Origin: Sphingobium sp. CECT 9361
Lineage (GTDB): Bacteria; Pseudomonadota; Alphaproteobacteria; Sphingomonadales; Sphingomonadaceae
DNA: 64,000 bases
Direction: 5' to 3'
NCBI RefSeq assembly: GCF_918741285.1
Contig: NZ_CAKKNC010000016.1
Coordinates: 1 to 64,000, forward strand
Made by a program: the position numbers and the translations under genes. Below the pieces are notes generated by a model. The model saw only the letters and a program-made list of their open reading frames with translations, did no database searches and was not told where the DNA came from. This document shows, one piece after another, positions 53,717 through 62,776 of this stretch; position 1 is the first letter of the stretch, and each line of letters opens with the position of its first letter.

Positions 53717-54885
53717 GCCGCCGCCCCTCCTCCTATGATGGCGTTGCCGTCTGCGCACCAGTCACGGTGCCTTATGTACGCTTCTCACCGGAGAGCGCGC
53801 ATTGGTGGGCAGGCCGGGCCTTGCAGCAACTCGCTCAAGTGGCTGGTCTCCAGCCCGCCGATATAGACGGCTTCTGCTTCTCCAGCTTCTCGTCCGGCCC
53901 TGATAGTGCCGTGGGCATGATCCAGCATCTGGGACTCACGCCGCGCTGGCTGGACCATATTCCGACCGGCGGCGCGAGTGGGGTTATGGCCTTGCGCCGC
54001 GCTGCCCGCGCCGTGCAATGTGGCGATGCCGATCTGGTCGTGTGCCTAGCAGCAGACACCAACCAGATCGATAGCTTCCGCCACAGCCTCGCAGGCTTTT
54101 CGCGCTTCTCGCGGGATGCCGTGTATCCCTATGGATATGGCGGCCCCAACGCGACCTTCGCGCTGATTACGGACGCTTATATGCGCCGCTTCGGCATCAC
54201 CCGCGCTGATTTTGGCAAGCTGTGCGTCGCCCAACGCGCCAATGCCGGGTCCAACCCACTGGCGCTGCAACGCAAGCCGCTCACGCTGGATGCCTATCTG
54301 GCCGCGCGGCCAATTGCAGACCCCGTCCACCTGTTCGATTGCGTGATGCCCTGCGCCGGGGCCGAAGCCTTCATCGTCACCACGCCGGAGATTGCCGCCG
54401 AGCGCGGCCTCGCCGCAGCGACGATCATGGCGACCATCGAACGGCACAACGCCTTCCCGCAAGATCCGGTGCAGTATCGCGGCGGCTGGGCAATGGACAT
54501 TGACGGATTTTGGGACGCTGCACGGATCGCCCCTACGGACGTCGATACACTGCAGGTCTATGACGATTATCCGGTCATCGTGGCGATGCAGCTTGAGGAT
54601 CTGGGCTTCTGCCCCAAGGGTGAGGCTGCGCAGTTCATTCGCGAGACCAGCTTTGACATTGACGGCGACCTTCCGCTCAACACAAATGGAGGCCAGCTTT
54701 CTGCCGGTCAGGCAGGCGCTGCAGGCGGCTTCCAGAACATGACCGAGGGCTTGCGCCAGATCATCGCGCAGCCGCTCGGCGCCCAAGTGCCCGATGCCGA
54801 AATTTCGCTCGTCTCCGGCTTTGGCCTTGTCAATTATGATCGCGGCGTTTGCACGGGCGCCGCTCTCTTGAAAGCTCTGCGATGA
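53713..54885 (+). CDS. Thiolase-fold protein without the usual nucleophile Cys
   Basis: A 390-residue thiolase-superfamily protein of the SCP-x/Ltp type. At the position of the thiolase nucleophile the sequence reads TGGASGVMAL (about 85-94), with no Cys. Other features match Ltp-like proteins: YDDYPVIVAMQLEDLGF, LPLNTNGGQLSAGQAG and the C-terminal GFGLVNYDRGVCTGAALL. Ltp2-type members act as retro-aldolases on hydroxyacyl-CoA in partnership with a DUF35 (OB-fold) protein, and exactly such a domain is encoded next. Aldol cleavage of a CoA thioester is therefore a reasonable guess. Confidence 0.8.
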   Translation: MSRRPSSYDGVAVCAPVTVPYVRFSPESAHWWAGRALQQLAQVAGLQPADIDGFCFSSFSSGPDSAVGMIQHLGLTPRWLDHIPTGGASGVMALRRAARAVQCGDADLVVCLAADTNQIDSFRHSLAGFSRFSRDAVYPYGYGGPNATFALITDAYMRRFGITRADFGKLCVAQRANAGSNPLALQRKPLTLDAYLAARPIADPVHLFDCVMPCAGAEAFIVTTPEIAAERGLAAATIMATIERHNAFPQDPVQYRGGWAMDIDGFWDAARIAPTDVDTLQVYDDYPVIVAMQLEDLGFCPKGEAAQFIRETSFDIDGDLPLNTNGGQLSAGQAGAAGGFQNMTEGLRQIIAQPLGAQVPDAEISLVSGFGLVNYDRGVCTGAALLKALR

Positions 54886-56096
54886 GCGAGCGCGCATCCC
54901 GCGAAAAACGCGATCCGCTGGCCCGCAAAAAGGCGCGGCACACGCCCCCTTCGGCGCGCAGCCGTGCTATGCACGCCATGTCCGCCCGCGCCGCAATGGG
55001 TCGGTTCGTACTGCAAGTCTGCACATCCTGTGGTACGGCGACCTATCCCCCGCGTGACGCCTGCCCGGCCTGCTGGGGCGAACTTGCCTGGCAGGATATC
55101 GAGAATGGTGGGCAGCTACTCAGCCACACTATCATCCACGCCACGACCGATCTCTATTTCCGCGACCATCTGCCCTGGCGCACCGGCACGGTCGCGCTCG
55201 ATGCGGGGCCAATAGCCCTCGTCCATCTGCACCGCGATCTCGCCCCCGATGACCGGGTGGAGGTTCGCATCCTCCTCGACAGAAGCGGAAATGCCGCTCT
55301 ATTCGCTTTTCCGCCTGATAGGGGTTTCGACATGACCGATCCGCAACTGCGCGAGTTCATCGTGCCCGTGCAAGGCAAGACCGTGCTGGTGAGCGATGCC
55401 CGCAGCGCCATCGGCCTCGCAATGGTCAAGGCACTGCACGATGCAGGCGCGGGGTTGATTATGGCCGGCATGTTGCCGCCCACGCGCATCGCCGATGCCG
55501 ATCACCCCATCCTGCGTCTGCCCGACGTGCAGATGGTGCCGCTCGACATCACGGACCAGGTCAGCCTGTCTGAAGCGCTCAGCAAAATCGGCGGGCCGCT
55601 GGATATCGTCATTAACACTGCGCGCCATGTGCGCAGTGGCGGCGTTAGTGGCGGCGCAAATATCGTCGAGCAGCGCCGTGCCTTTGAAGTGGCAGCGATT
55701 GGGCTCACACGGCTGGCGCAAAGCTGCGGGCCGATGCTTGCAGGCCGATCGCATGGCGCCTTTGTGGACATCATATCGAGCGATGCGTTGACCGGTTCGG
55801 CGGACCATGCAGGCTTTGCCGCAGCCGAGGCAGCGCGGCTCTCACTGTTGCAGGCATTCCGTCACGAGATACGGGAAGCTGGCGTGCGCGTGCTGTCGAT
55901 CTTCACCGGCCCGGTAGAGGATGAGCATCACCAAAGCATCCCACCGCCAAAGGTTGCGCCTGCCCGGCTGGCGTCCGCCACAATCGAGGCACTTCAGAAA
56001 GGGCGCGAGCAGACCTGCGTTGGCGATGTGGCCGACGACGCGATGACGCGTTGGCTGGCTGACCCGGCACTCTATGCAAGGGAGAAGAACCTGTGA
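54882..56096 (+). CDS. DUF35 OB-fold / degenerate SDR fusion
   Basis: A 404-residue two-domain protein. The N-terminal part has a basic tail, a zinc ribbon (C47-x2-C50 ... C61-x2-C64) and an OB-fold (about 65-150) of the DUF35 type that partners thiolase-like enzymes. Residues about 160-400 follow the SDR fold, with VSDARSAIG in the cofactor loop and INTARH at the NAG site. Ser299/300 remains, but the Tyr-x3-Lys pair reads F312-A-A-A-E316, so dehydrogenase activity is unlikely. Overlaps both neighbours by four bases. The fusion suggests an SDR domain retained for assembly or ligand binding. Confidence 0.82.
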   Translation: MSERASREKRDPLARKKARHTPPSARSRAMHAMSARAAMGRFVLQVCTSCGTATYPPRDACPACWGELAWQDIENGGQLLSHTIIHATTDLYFRDHLPWRTGTVALDAGPIALVHLHRDLAPDDRVEVRILLDRSGNAALFAFPPDRGFDMTDPQLREFIVPVQGKTVLVSDARSAIGLAMVKALHDAGAGLIMAGMLPPTRIADADHPILRLPDVQMVPLDITDQVSLSEALSKIGGPLDIVINTARHVRSGGVSGGANIVEQRRAFEVAAIGLTRLAQSCGPMLAGRSHGAFVDIISSDALTGSADHAGFAAAEAARLSLLQAFRHEIREAGVRVLSIFTGPVEDEHHQSIPPPKVAPARLASATIEALQKGREQTCVGDVADDAMTRWLADPALYAREKNL

Positions 56097-56893
56097 CCCT
56101 CACCCCCAATCAGACCCTCTCCACCATGATCGCGGGCATAGCTGACGGCGCGATCCGCGCCATCGACCTTACCAACATCCTGTCGAGCGATTTTCCGGTC
56201 ATCGTACTGCCCTCCGAATTTGGGCAGTGTGAGCCCTTCCGGATGGAAACCGTCTCGCGCTACGATGCCAATGGCCCGGCATGGTATTGGAACAATATCT
56301 CGATGAACGAGCATACCGGCACGCATTTCGATGCGCCGGCGCATTGGGTGACGGGGCGCGACATTCCAAACGGAACGGTTGACGCGGTTCCACCAGAAGA
56401 CTTCATCCACCCCGCCGTCGTCATCGACATTGCGCCGCAAGCAGCGGCGGACGAGGATTTCATCGTTACGCGCGCTTTTCTGGAGGAATGGGAAACACGC
56501 AACGGCCCCATCCCGCCACGCCACTGGGTCCTGCTGCGCTCAGACTGGTCGAAGCGGGTAGGCACGCTCTCCTATCTTAATCTCAAGGACGATGGCGCCC
56601 ACTCGCCCGGCCCGGATGCCGACGCGATGCGCTTCCTCGTCCATGACCGTAACTGCATCGGGCTAGGCGTGGAAACGGTCGGCACAGACGCGGGGCAATC
56701 CAGCTTGTTCGATGAGCCGCTCCCCGCGCATTCAATCCTTCACGGCAATGGCCGCTATGGTCTGCAATGCCTGACGAACCTCGATCAGTTGCCTGTCTTT
56801 GGATCGATCATCATCGCCATGCCACTCAAGATCAAGGGCGGCTCGGGAAGCCCACTACGCGTCATGGCGCTTGCGCCGACAGACGCGGCCTGA
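56093..56893 (+). CDS. Metal-dependent cyclase-family hydrolase (kynurenine formamidase/isatin hydrolase-like)
   Basis: A 266-residue member of the cyclase family (PF04199). The metal-binding signature HTGTHFDAPAHW (about 73-84) is intact and a distal His is present near the end. LPVFGSIIIAMPLKIKGGSG is typical of the C-terminus. Known members hydrolyse N-formylkynurenine, isatin or cyclic amides. Indole or kynurenine-type ring opening would suit an IorAB-linked aromatic pathway, but the substrate cannot be read. GTG start overlaps the preceding stop. Last gene of the operon. Confidence 0.85.
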   Translation: MTLTPNQTLSTMIAGIADGAIRAIDLTNILSSDFPVIVLPSEFGQCEPFRMETVSRYDANGPAWYWNNISMNEHTGTHFDAPAHWVTGRDIPNGTVDAVPPEDFIHPAVVIDIAPQAAADEDFIVTRAFLEEWETRNGPIPPRHWVLLRSDWSKRVGTLSYLNLKDDGAHSPGPDADAMRFLVHDRNCIGLGVETVGTDAGQSSLFDEPLPAHSILHGNGRYGLQCLTNLDQLPVFGSIIIAMPLKIKGGSGSPLRVMALAPTDAA

Positions 56894-57041
56894 TGCGAGA
56901 TAAGAAAACCAGCCCGCAAACGAGGCTGGCCGAAAATACAAACTAAGATGCCAGCAACGCAATACCGACAGACGGTTGATCCGTCATTGATTGGGTTGAG
57001 CAACACAGCGTGTGCGGCAAGGGGAGGATGACGCAAGCAGC

Positions 57042-58520
57042 ATGAACAGGCGTACACAAGAAGATCAATCCAACGGCGGCTTGCTGAGCGGTGTATTGGG
57101 AACTGGCGACATCATTTTCATGATCCTCGCCTGTGCCGCGCCGATGGGCGTTCTCGCCGGAATCATCCCCTTGGCGCTCGCCTTTGGCAATGGCGCGGGT
57201 GTGCCCGGGACGCAGCTCCTCGTCAGCTTGATCATGATCCTGTTTGCGATGGGCTATGTGCGGATGATCCCGCATGTGCGCAACGCTGGCGCCTTTTATG
57301 CCTACATTGCACTCAGTCTGAACAAGGAAGCCGGCATCGCGGCCGCCTATGTCGCGGTTACGGCTTATATCTGCGCGGCAGCCTCCGTGCTGGGGGCAAT
57401 GGCCTATTTCATGTCCGATCTGCTGCAGAGTGCCTTCGATTTTTCGACGCGATGGGAGATATGGGCAGGCCTCGGGATTTTGGCCGTCTCCTGGCTTGGC
57501 TATCACAAGATCACGATGGCCGCCAAAGTGCTCGCCGTGGCCCTGTTGCTCGAAGTCGGCCTCATTCTGCTCATCGATGCCCTAATTCTTCATGACGTGG
57601 GATTTTCCGGCTTGGATTTCTCCAGTTTTACGCCAGGCACGATCCTCGCGCCTGGCCTTGGCATCGCACTGATCTACGCAATCAACGGCTGCATCGGCTT
57701 TGAAGCGACCGCCATCTATCAGGAAGAAGCGCGCGACCGGCAGCGCACCATTCCGCGCGCGACCTATGGCGCAGTGGTGGTGCTCGGCACATTCTACGTG
57801 CTTTCCTCATGGTGCCTCGTGATGGCCCTCTCTCCTGAAAACGCGCAGGCACGCGCCGCCGCCGACCCCGGGCGGCTCGTGACGGGGGTTGCGATGCAAT
57901 ATCTGGGGCATTTTGGGCGCGATGCCCTTAACCTGCTGACGGTCACGAGTCTGTTCGCGGCGACCCTGGGCTTTTACAACAATATTTCGCGCTATGTGTT
58001 TGCCCTCTCGCGTGACGGTTTGATGCCCCCCGCGCTGGGCAGCGTTCACTCGCGCCACGGCTCGCCCTATGTCGCTTGCCTGCTGCTGACGGCCATTCTC
58101 ACAGTCATCATTGGCCTTTTTGCACTGGCTGGGCTCGACCCGTTGCTAAGCCTCGTCACCAGCCTGTCATCGATGGGCGCAGTGGGGCTCGAAATCCTGC
58201 TCGCCACCACCTCCCTTTCTATCCCTTATTATTTCGCGCGGCGCGGGGAGATTTCCATCGGCACCTTCTGGGCGCCTCTGGTGGCAGGCCTCGCAATCAC
58301 CGCGATCACCTATCTGTCGCTCACCAATTATTCTGCGCTAACCGGCACGGATCTGGCCATCGTAAACCGGCTGCCATTCCTTTTCGTCGGGCTGATTGCG
58401 ATTGGTCTGCTGCACGGCCTTTGGCTGCGCAGGAACCGTCCGGACGTTTACGCGCAGGTTGGCTCCACTCATGTCGAAGGCGACCTTACCGCTGCCTTGC
58501 CCCCTGAACAGCGGCCTTGA
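57042..58520 (+). CDS. APC-superfamily amino acid/amine permease
   Basis: A 492-residue inner-membrane transporter with about twelve hydrophobic segments. The APC hallmark appears at the start (LLSGVLGTGDIIFMILACAA) and in GFEATAIYQEEARDRQRTIP, an amino acid-permease consensus. A start at 57042 is used; the GTG at 57012 is possible, and GGGGAGG lies at 57021-57027. It likely imports the amine or amino acid consumed by the neighbouring oxidase and dehydrogenase. The gap after the hydrolase gene (56894-57041) holds a CCAGCC/GGCTGG hairpin at 56909-56929. Confidence 0.87.
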   Translation: MNRRTQEDQSNGGLLSGVLGTGDIIFMILACAAPMGVLAGIIPLALAFGNGAGVPGTQLLVSLIMILFAMGYVRMIPHVRNAGAFYAYIALSLNKEAGIAAAYVAVTAYICAAASVLGAMAYFMSDLLQSAFDFSTRWEIWAGLGILAVSWLGYHKITMAAKVLAVALLLEVGLILLIDALILHDVGFSGLDFSSFTPGTILAPGLGIALIYAINGCIGFEATAIYQEEARDRQRTIPRATYGAVVVLGTFYVLSSWCLVMALSPENAQARAAADPGRLVTGVAMQYLGHFGRDALNLLTVTSLFAATLGFYNNISRYVFALSRDGLMPPALGSVHSRHGSPYVACLLLTAILTVIIGLFALAGLDPLLSLVTSLSSMGAVGLEILLATTSLSIPYYFARRGEISIGTFWAPLVAGLAITAITYLSLTNYSALTGTDLAIVNRLPFLFVGLIAIGLLHGLWLRRNRPDVYAQVGSTHVEGDLTAALPPEQRP

Positions 58521-58549
58521 ACCCCGCAAAACCGAGTTTGGAAGAAGCC

Positions 58550-60070
58550 ATGTCTCAACTTGATAACCAACCCGCAACCATGCCGCCGATCACGCTGCCC
58601 AGCGGACGGCTGCTGCTGGATGGCAAGCTGATCGAACCGCGTGGCTCAGACCGAATGATCGACGCGCTCGATCCTGCCACCGGCAACAAGATTATGTCTT
58701 TCCCGGCCTGCAGTCGCGAGGATGTCGACCGCGCGGTTGAGGCCGCGCATCGCTGTTTCGAAAGCAAGACTTGGCAAGGGATGCGTCCGCTTGATCGTGG
58801 CCGTCTGCTCGAAAACCTTGCTTTGCTGGTCGAGAAGCATCGCGATGAACTGGCCGCACTGGAATCGCTCGATAGCGGGAAGCTATTGTTCGTAACGCGC
58901 GCCATCGATCTTCAATTCACCATAGATGGGCTGCGCTACTTCGCGGGCTGGGCATCCAAGATCACCGGCGAATATGTGACGCATAATCCGCTGATGCCCG
59001 AGGATGCCGTCTACCGCGCATACACCCAGCGCCGCCCAATTGGCGTGATCGGTGGCATCACGCCCTGGAACTTCCCAATCGGTCAGGCGATCCAGAAGAT
59101 CGCCCCGGCCATCGCCTTTGGCTGCACGGTCGTGCTCAAACCGTCGGAGGAGAGCTCGCTCACCACGCTACGGCTGGGCGAATTGATCGCGGAGGCGGGC
59201 TTCCCCGCGGGCGCAGTCAACATCGTAACCGGTTATGGCGCAGAGGCAGGTGCCGCACTGGTCGATCATCCGCTCGTCCGCAAGATTGCCTTCACCGGAT
59301 CGACTGCAACGGGCCAGAGCATTTTGGCCGCATCAGCCAAGACAATGAAGCGCGTCACGCTGGAACTGGGTGGCAAGTCACCCACGATCATCCTGGCGGA
59401 TGCCGATCTAGATCGGGCCATTCCCGGCGCAGCAGCAGCCATCTTTTCCAATTCAGGCCAAATCTGCACCGCAGGCTCGCGCCTGCTGGTCGAAGATGCA
59501 ATCTACGATGCCGTGCTGGAGGGTGTCGCCAAAATTGCTGACGGGCTGCAGCTCGGCTCCCCCTTCGATATGGCAACGCAGATCGGCCCTCTCATTTCTA
59601 TGCGGCAACGCGACAAGGTGAGCGGTCTGGTCGATGCAGGCGTGGCCGAGGGTGCGCAGGTGATCGCTGGCGGCGTGGCGGGCAATGGCGCAGGCTGGCA
59701 TTATCGGCCAACGGTGCTAGCGGACGTCACCCCGGGCATGACCGTGATGCGCGAGGAAATCTTTGGCCCAGTGGTCTGCGCAACTCGCATCACCGATCGC
59801 GCGCAGATTGTACCGCTCGCCAATGACACGCCCTTTGGCCTCGCCGCCAGCATCTGGACCCGCAATCTCGACCATGCCCATCTGCTCGCCGAGCGGATCG
59901 AGGCAGGCACTGTGTGGCTCAACACCCATAATGTGCTCGATCTTGCGATGCCCTTCGGCGGCACCAAGATGTCCGGCCTTGGCCGCGAATTTGGCACTGA
60001 GGCAGTCCATGCCTTCACCGAGCCCAAGGCTGTCTGCATGAGGCTAGAAGGCGTTCATGACTTTGGCTGA
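58550..60070 (+). CDS. Aldehyde dehydrogenase family protein
   Basis: A 506-residue NAD(P)-dependent aldehyde dehydrogenase. Motifs are [36 protein letters not shown] (catalytic Glu) and NSGQICTAGSR (catalytic Cys). PFGGTKMSGLGREFG is the usual late motif. The order in the row suggests it oxidises an arylacetaldehyde or aminoaldehyde produced by the amine oxidase encoded on the opposite strand. The start with GGAAG upstream is chosen over a TTG at 58517. It converges on the DMT gene. Confidence 0.9.
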   Translation: MSQLDNQPATMPPITLPSGRLLLDGKLIEPRGSDRMIDALDPATGNKIMSFPACSREDVDRAVEAAHRCFESKTWQGMRPLDRGRLLENLALLVEKHRDELAALESLDSGKLLFVTRAIDLQFTIDGLRYFAGWASKITGEYVTHNPLMPEDAVYRAYTQRRPIGVIGGITPWNFPIGQAIQKIAPAIAFGCTVVLKPSEESSLTTLRLGELIAEAGFPAGAVNIVTGYGAEAGAALVDHPLVRKIAFTGSTATGQSILAASAKTMKRVTLELGGKSPTIILADADLDRAIPGAAAAIFSNSGQICTAGSRLLVEDAIYDAVLEGVAKIADGLQLGSPFDMATQIGPLISMRQRDKVSGLVDAGVAEGAQVIAGGVAGNGAGWHYRPTVLADVTPGMTVMREEIFGPVVCATRITDRAQIVPLANDTPFGLAASIWTRNLDHAHLLAERIEAGTVWLNTHNVLDLAMPFGGTKMSGLGREFGTEAVHAFTEPKAVCMRLEGVHDFG

Positions 60071-60089
60071 GTGAGGGCGCTGAGCGCGA

Positions 60090-60932
60090 TTAACGTCGAT
60101 GCTGCGCCAGCACCACACCGGCGATTGTGAGCAGACCGCCGATCACCAGTGACACCGTGAGCGCCTCGCCCAAAAAGGCGATGGCGAGCGCGGCGGTCAC
60201 GAGCGGCAACACATTGAAGAAGGGCGCGGCGCGGGCCGGGCCGATCCGCGATATGCCCTGCATCCAGAGCAATGGCGCCACGACTGATCCCAGCGCCCCG
60301 GCATAAGCGATCATCCACAGGCCCTGCGGCTGCACGGCGCTGCTGGCCGAGGCCCACCAGAGCGGCAGCATGGCGACCATCGCCACGAAGGACTGGCCCA
60401 ACAGATCGACAAGCGGCGACACAGCCTCGCTGCGCCAGCGGCCAAGCAGCACGCTATAGAGCGCAAAGCAGGCCGTCGCCGCAATCATGATGAGATCGCC
60501 CCGGTTGGCGGGCTGGGCAAAGAGCAGCAGCGGGTCGCCATGCGACACGACCACCGCCATGCCGATCATGGAGACCGCCGCGCCAATAAGCGCCGCCCGG
60601 CTGATCGCGGCGCCAAACAGCAGTCTAGCAAAGCAGACTGCCAGCATCGGCATCAATGTCTGGATGAGCCCAAGATGGATGGCCGAGGTGTAGCTGGCCG
60701 CAAGATACATCATGTACGGGAAGAGCGCGCAGCCGAGCAGCCCCAGGATGACAGTCCGGGGCAGCCGGGCCAGTACGGCCGCCCGTTCGCGCTGCAATGC
60801 AGGCCAAGCCAGCGGCGCCAGCAACAGCGTCGCCACGGCCCAACGGAAGAAGGAGATTTCCGCAGCGCTCAGCACGCTTGCGGAAGCCTTGGTAACAACC
60901 GCATTGCCGCCCCAAAGCAGCACGGCCAGCAA
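60090..60932 (-). CDS. EamA/DMT-family transporter
   Basis: A 280-residue inner-membrane protein with ten predicted helices in two EamA halves (about 1-130 and 140-275). LLWGGNAVVTKAS at the N-terminus, FPYMMYLAASYTSAIHLGLI and LWMQGISRIGPARAAPFFN are typical. DMT proteins mostly export amino acids and metabolites. No ATG is available near the first helix; a TTG at 60932 truncates it slightly, and an initiation codon further upstream near the oxidase stop is possible. Probably last in the FAD-oxidase operon. Confidence 0.85.
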   Translation of the reverse strand: MLAVLLWGGNAVVTKASASVLSAAEISFFRWAVATLLLAPLAWPALQRERAAVLARLPRTVILGLLGCALFPYMMYLAASYTSAIHLGLIQTLMPMLAVCFARLLFGAAISRAALIGAAVSMIGMAVVVSHGDPLLLFAQPANRGDLIMIAATACFALYSVLLGRWRSEAVSPLVDLLGQSFVAMVAMLPLWWASASSAVQPQGLWMIAYAGALGSVVAPLLWMQGISRIGPARAAPFFNVLPLVTAALAIAFLGEALTVSLVIGGLLTIAGVVLAQHRR

Positions 60933-60967
60933 AGGCAGCGAAAGGTCCGTCGCTGATTGCCGCGGGA

Positions 60968-62260
60968 TCAGAAACGATCCAGCCGGTAAGGCGTCGGATC
61001 GATGGCGGGCGTCTTGCCCATCACCAGATCAGCGACCAGCTCACCTGCGCCGGGCGCCGTGCCAAAGCCATGCCCGGAGAAGCCGGTTGCCAGCGTCAGA
61101 TTGGGCAAGCGGGCAACGGGACCGATCACCGGCATCGAATCCGGCGTCACATCGATCATCCCGCCCCACTCCTGCGCTATCTTGGCTTTGGCGAAGATCG
61201 GCCATGCAGCGATCAGATTGCGCATCGCTTCCTCATTCAGCGCATGATTGACCGGCGGGTCCATCGTGCGGACCTTCTCGAAGGGCGAGGTCTGATCCGC
61301 TTTCCAGCGGCGCGGCAGGCCAAGGTCAGCAAAAAATTCCCGCCCGAATGACACACGCAAATTGCTCCACTGCGCCATCAGCGTGGGCAGATACTCCATG
61401 CCGATCAGCAGGTGATCGAGCGTCAAGGGTGCAAACAAAGCGCCGCGCTGGGTGATGGTGTAGCCGCCATCAATCCGCTTGCGGAAGGAGAAGTCGGCGC
61501 CGCCCACGGCGCAATCGGTCGGCCCCTCCATCGCCTCTGTCCGCAGCACTGCGGCGACGAGCGGCAGGGTCAAGAGCTTCACGCCATGGTTGGCAAGGAA
61601 GCGGCGTGACCATACGCCACCGGCCAGCACCACTTGCGAGCAACGGATTTCTCCCTGCTCCGTCACAACGCCGCACACCGCGCCGCCGGACGTCTCAAGC
61701 GTACGCACGGCGCAATTCTCAACGATCACCGCCCCCTTAGCCATCGCCGCCCTTGCGATTGCGCTCGATGCCAGCGTCGGCTCAGCGCGACCGTCGGATG
61801 GGGTAACGATGCCACCCGCCCATGTACCGGTGCTGCCGGGAATAAGCTCGGCGATCTGGCCCGGGGTCAGCAGGCGTGAATCCAAGCCGGAGCCCTTCAC
61901 CGTTTCGAGCCAGCCCTCGTAGACGGCCAGCTCTTTTTCAGTGCGTGCCACATAAGCAATGCCCGCCTGACGGAAACCGCAATCATCGCCCGTGCGCTGC
62001 GGCATTTGCGCCCAGAGCCGCTCTGCCGCCTGCGCCATTGGCAGATCGACTGGCGGGCGCATCACCTTGCGCACCCAACCAAGGTTGCGCGATGATTGCT
62101 CGCCCGCAAGCCGCCCCTTCTCTATGACCACCACCGGCACGCCGCGTTCGGCAAGACACAGGGCGGTCGACAGCCCGACAATGCCCCCGCCGATCACCAC
62201 CACCGTGGTTTCCTTCGGCAAAGCGGCGGATGTTTGAACAGGGACGATCTTAGGAGCCAT
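60968..62260 (-). CDS. FAD-dependent amine/amino-acid oxidase (DAO family)
   Basis: A 430-residue flavoprotein of the DAO superfamily. The FAD-binding motif is VVVIGGGIVGLSTALCL (residues 20-36), followed by VVVIEKGRLAGEQSSRNLGW, a stretch seen in deaminating oxidases. A late GFSGHGFGTAPGAGELVAD contacts the flavin. It should oxidise an amine or amino acid to the imine, releasing hydrogen peroxide or passing electrons. RidA and an ornithine-cyclodeaminase-family gene sit upstream in the same orientation, matching imine chemistry. Confidence 0.87.
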   Translation of the reverse strand: MAPKIVPVQTSAALPKETTVVVIGGGIVGLSTALCLAERGVPVVVIEKGRLAGEQSSRNLGWVRKVMRPPVDLPMAQAAERLWAQMPQRTGDDCGFRQAGIAYVARTEKELAVYEGWLETVKGSGLDSRLLTPGQIAELIPGSTGTWAGGIVTPSDGRAEPTLASSAIARAAMAKGAVIVENCAVRTLETSGGAVCGVVTEQGEIRCSQVVLAGGVWSRRFLANHGVKLLTLPLVAAVLRTEAMEGPTDCAVGGADFSFRKRIDGGYTITQRGALFAPLTLDHLLIGMEYLPTLMAQWSNLRVSFGREFFADLGLPRRWKADQTSPFEKVRTMDPPVNHALNEEAMRNLIAAWPIFAKAKIAQEWGGMIDVTPDSMPVIGPVARLPNLTLATGFSGHGFGTAPGAGELVADLVMGKTPAIDPTPYRLDRF

Positions 62261-62310
62261 AAAAGCGGGGCCTTACGGTTGGACGTGCGCGGCCAGCCTG
62301 CCGCCGGCAA

Positions 62311-62733
62311 TTAGAGCGAGATCAGCAGTTCTTTGACCGTCGCCTTGGACACACCGCGAATGGCGATCACGTCGATTTCCACCTTATATTGCGTCGAGCC
62401 CAGCGGCGGGCAGGTCATAGTCAGCGTGGGATTGATCCCGCGCATCCTATTGCCATAGGTTTCCATGATCGTCTCGACGTCCTCCGGGAATTGCACGAAC
62501 ACACGAGCAGAAACCACATCCTCCAGTACCGCATCCACTGCAGCCAACGCACCGGCGATGTTATCGAGCACCTGATTGGTCTGTTCGGCCAAATCCTCCG
62601 GGATCAGCTTAGTGCGGGGGTTGCGTCCGGCGGTATTGGAAACGAAGATCATGTTATCCACGGCGACGAGCCGCGAATAAGAGCCATGCTCCTCAAACTT
62701 ATTGCCGGTTTTTACCTTGATGACGTCTGGCAT
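62311..62733 (-). CDS. ridA: RidA-family enamine/imine deaminase
   Basis: A 140-residue YjgF/YER057c/UK114-family protein, normally trimeric, that hydrolyses reactive enamines or imines to 2-oxoacids or aldehydes. The family features MIFVSNTAGRNPRT and the C-terminal CPPLGSTQYKVEIDVIAI are present, although the canonical Arg of the RidA active site falls here in a variant context. Sited between a flavin oxidase and an ornithine-cyclodeaminase-type gene, it probably removes the imine made by either. Possibly a Rid2-7 subgroup rather than RidA proper. Confidence 0.8.
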   Translation of the reverse strand: MPDVIKVKTGNKFEEHGSYSRLVAVDNMIFVSNTAGRNPRTKLIPEDLAEQTNQVLDNIAGALAAVDAVLEDVVSARVFVQFPEDVETIMETYGNRMRGINPTLTMTCPPLGSTQYKVEIDVIAIRGVSKATVKELLISL

Positions 62734-62776
62734 GGTGCCTCACTTTCCAAATGAATATCGGGTTGGTTCGTGCGGA

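Noticed and set aside
56909..56929. CCAGCC/GGCTGG hairpin after the hydrolase gene as a terminator
   Set aside because: T-richness lies only on the minus-strand side, where no gene ends; the plus-strand side has no T-run.
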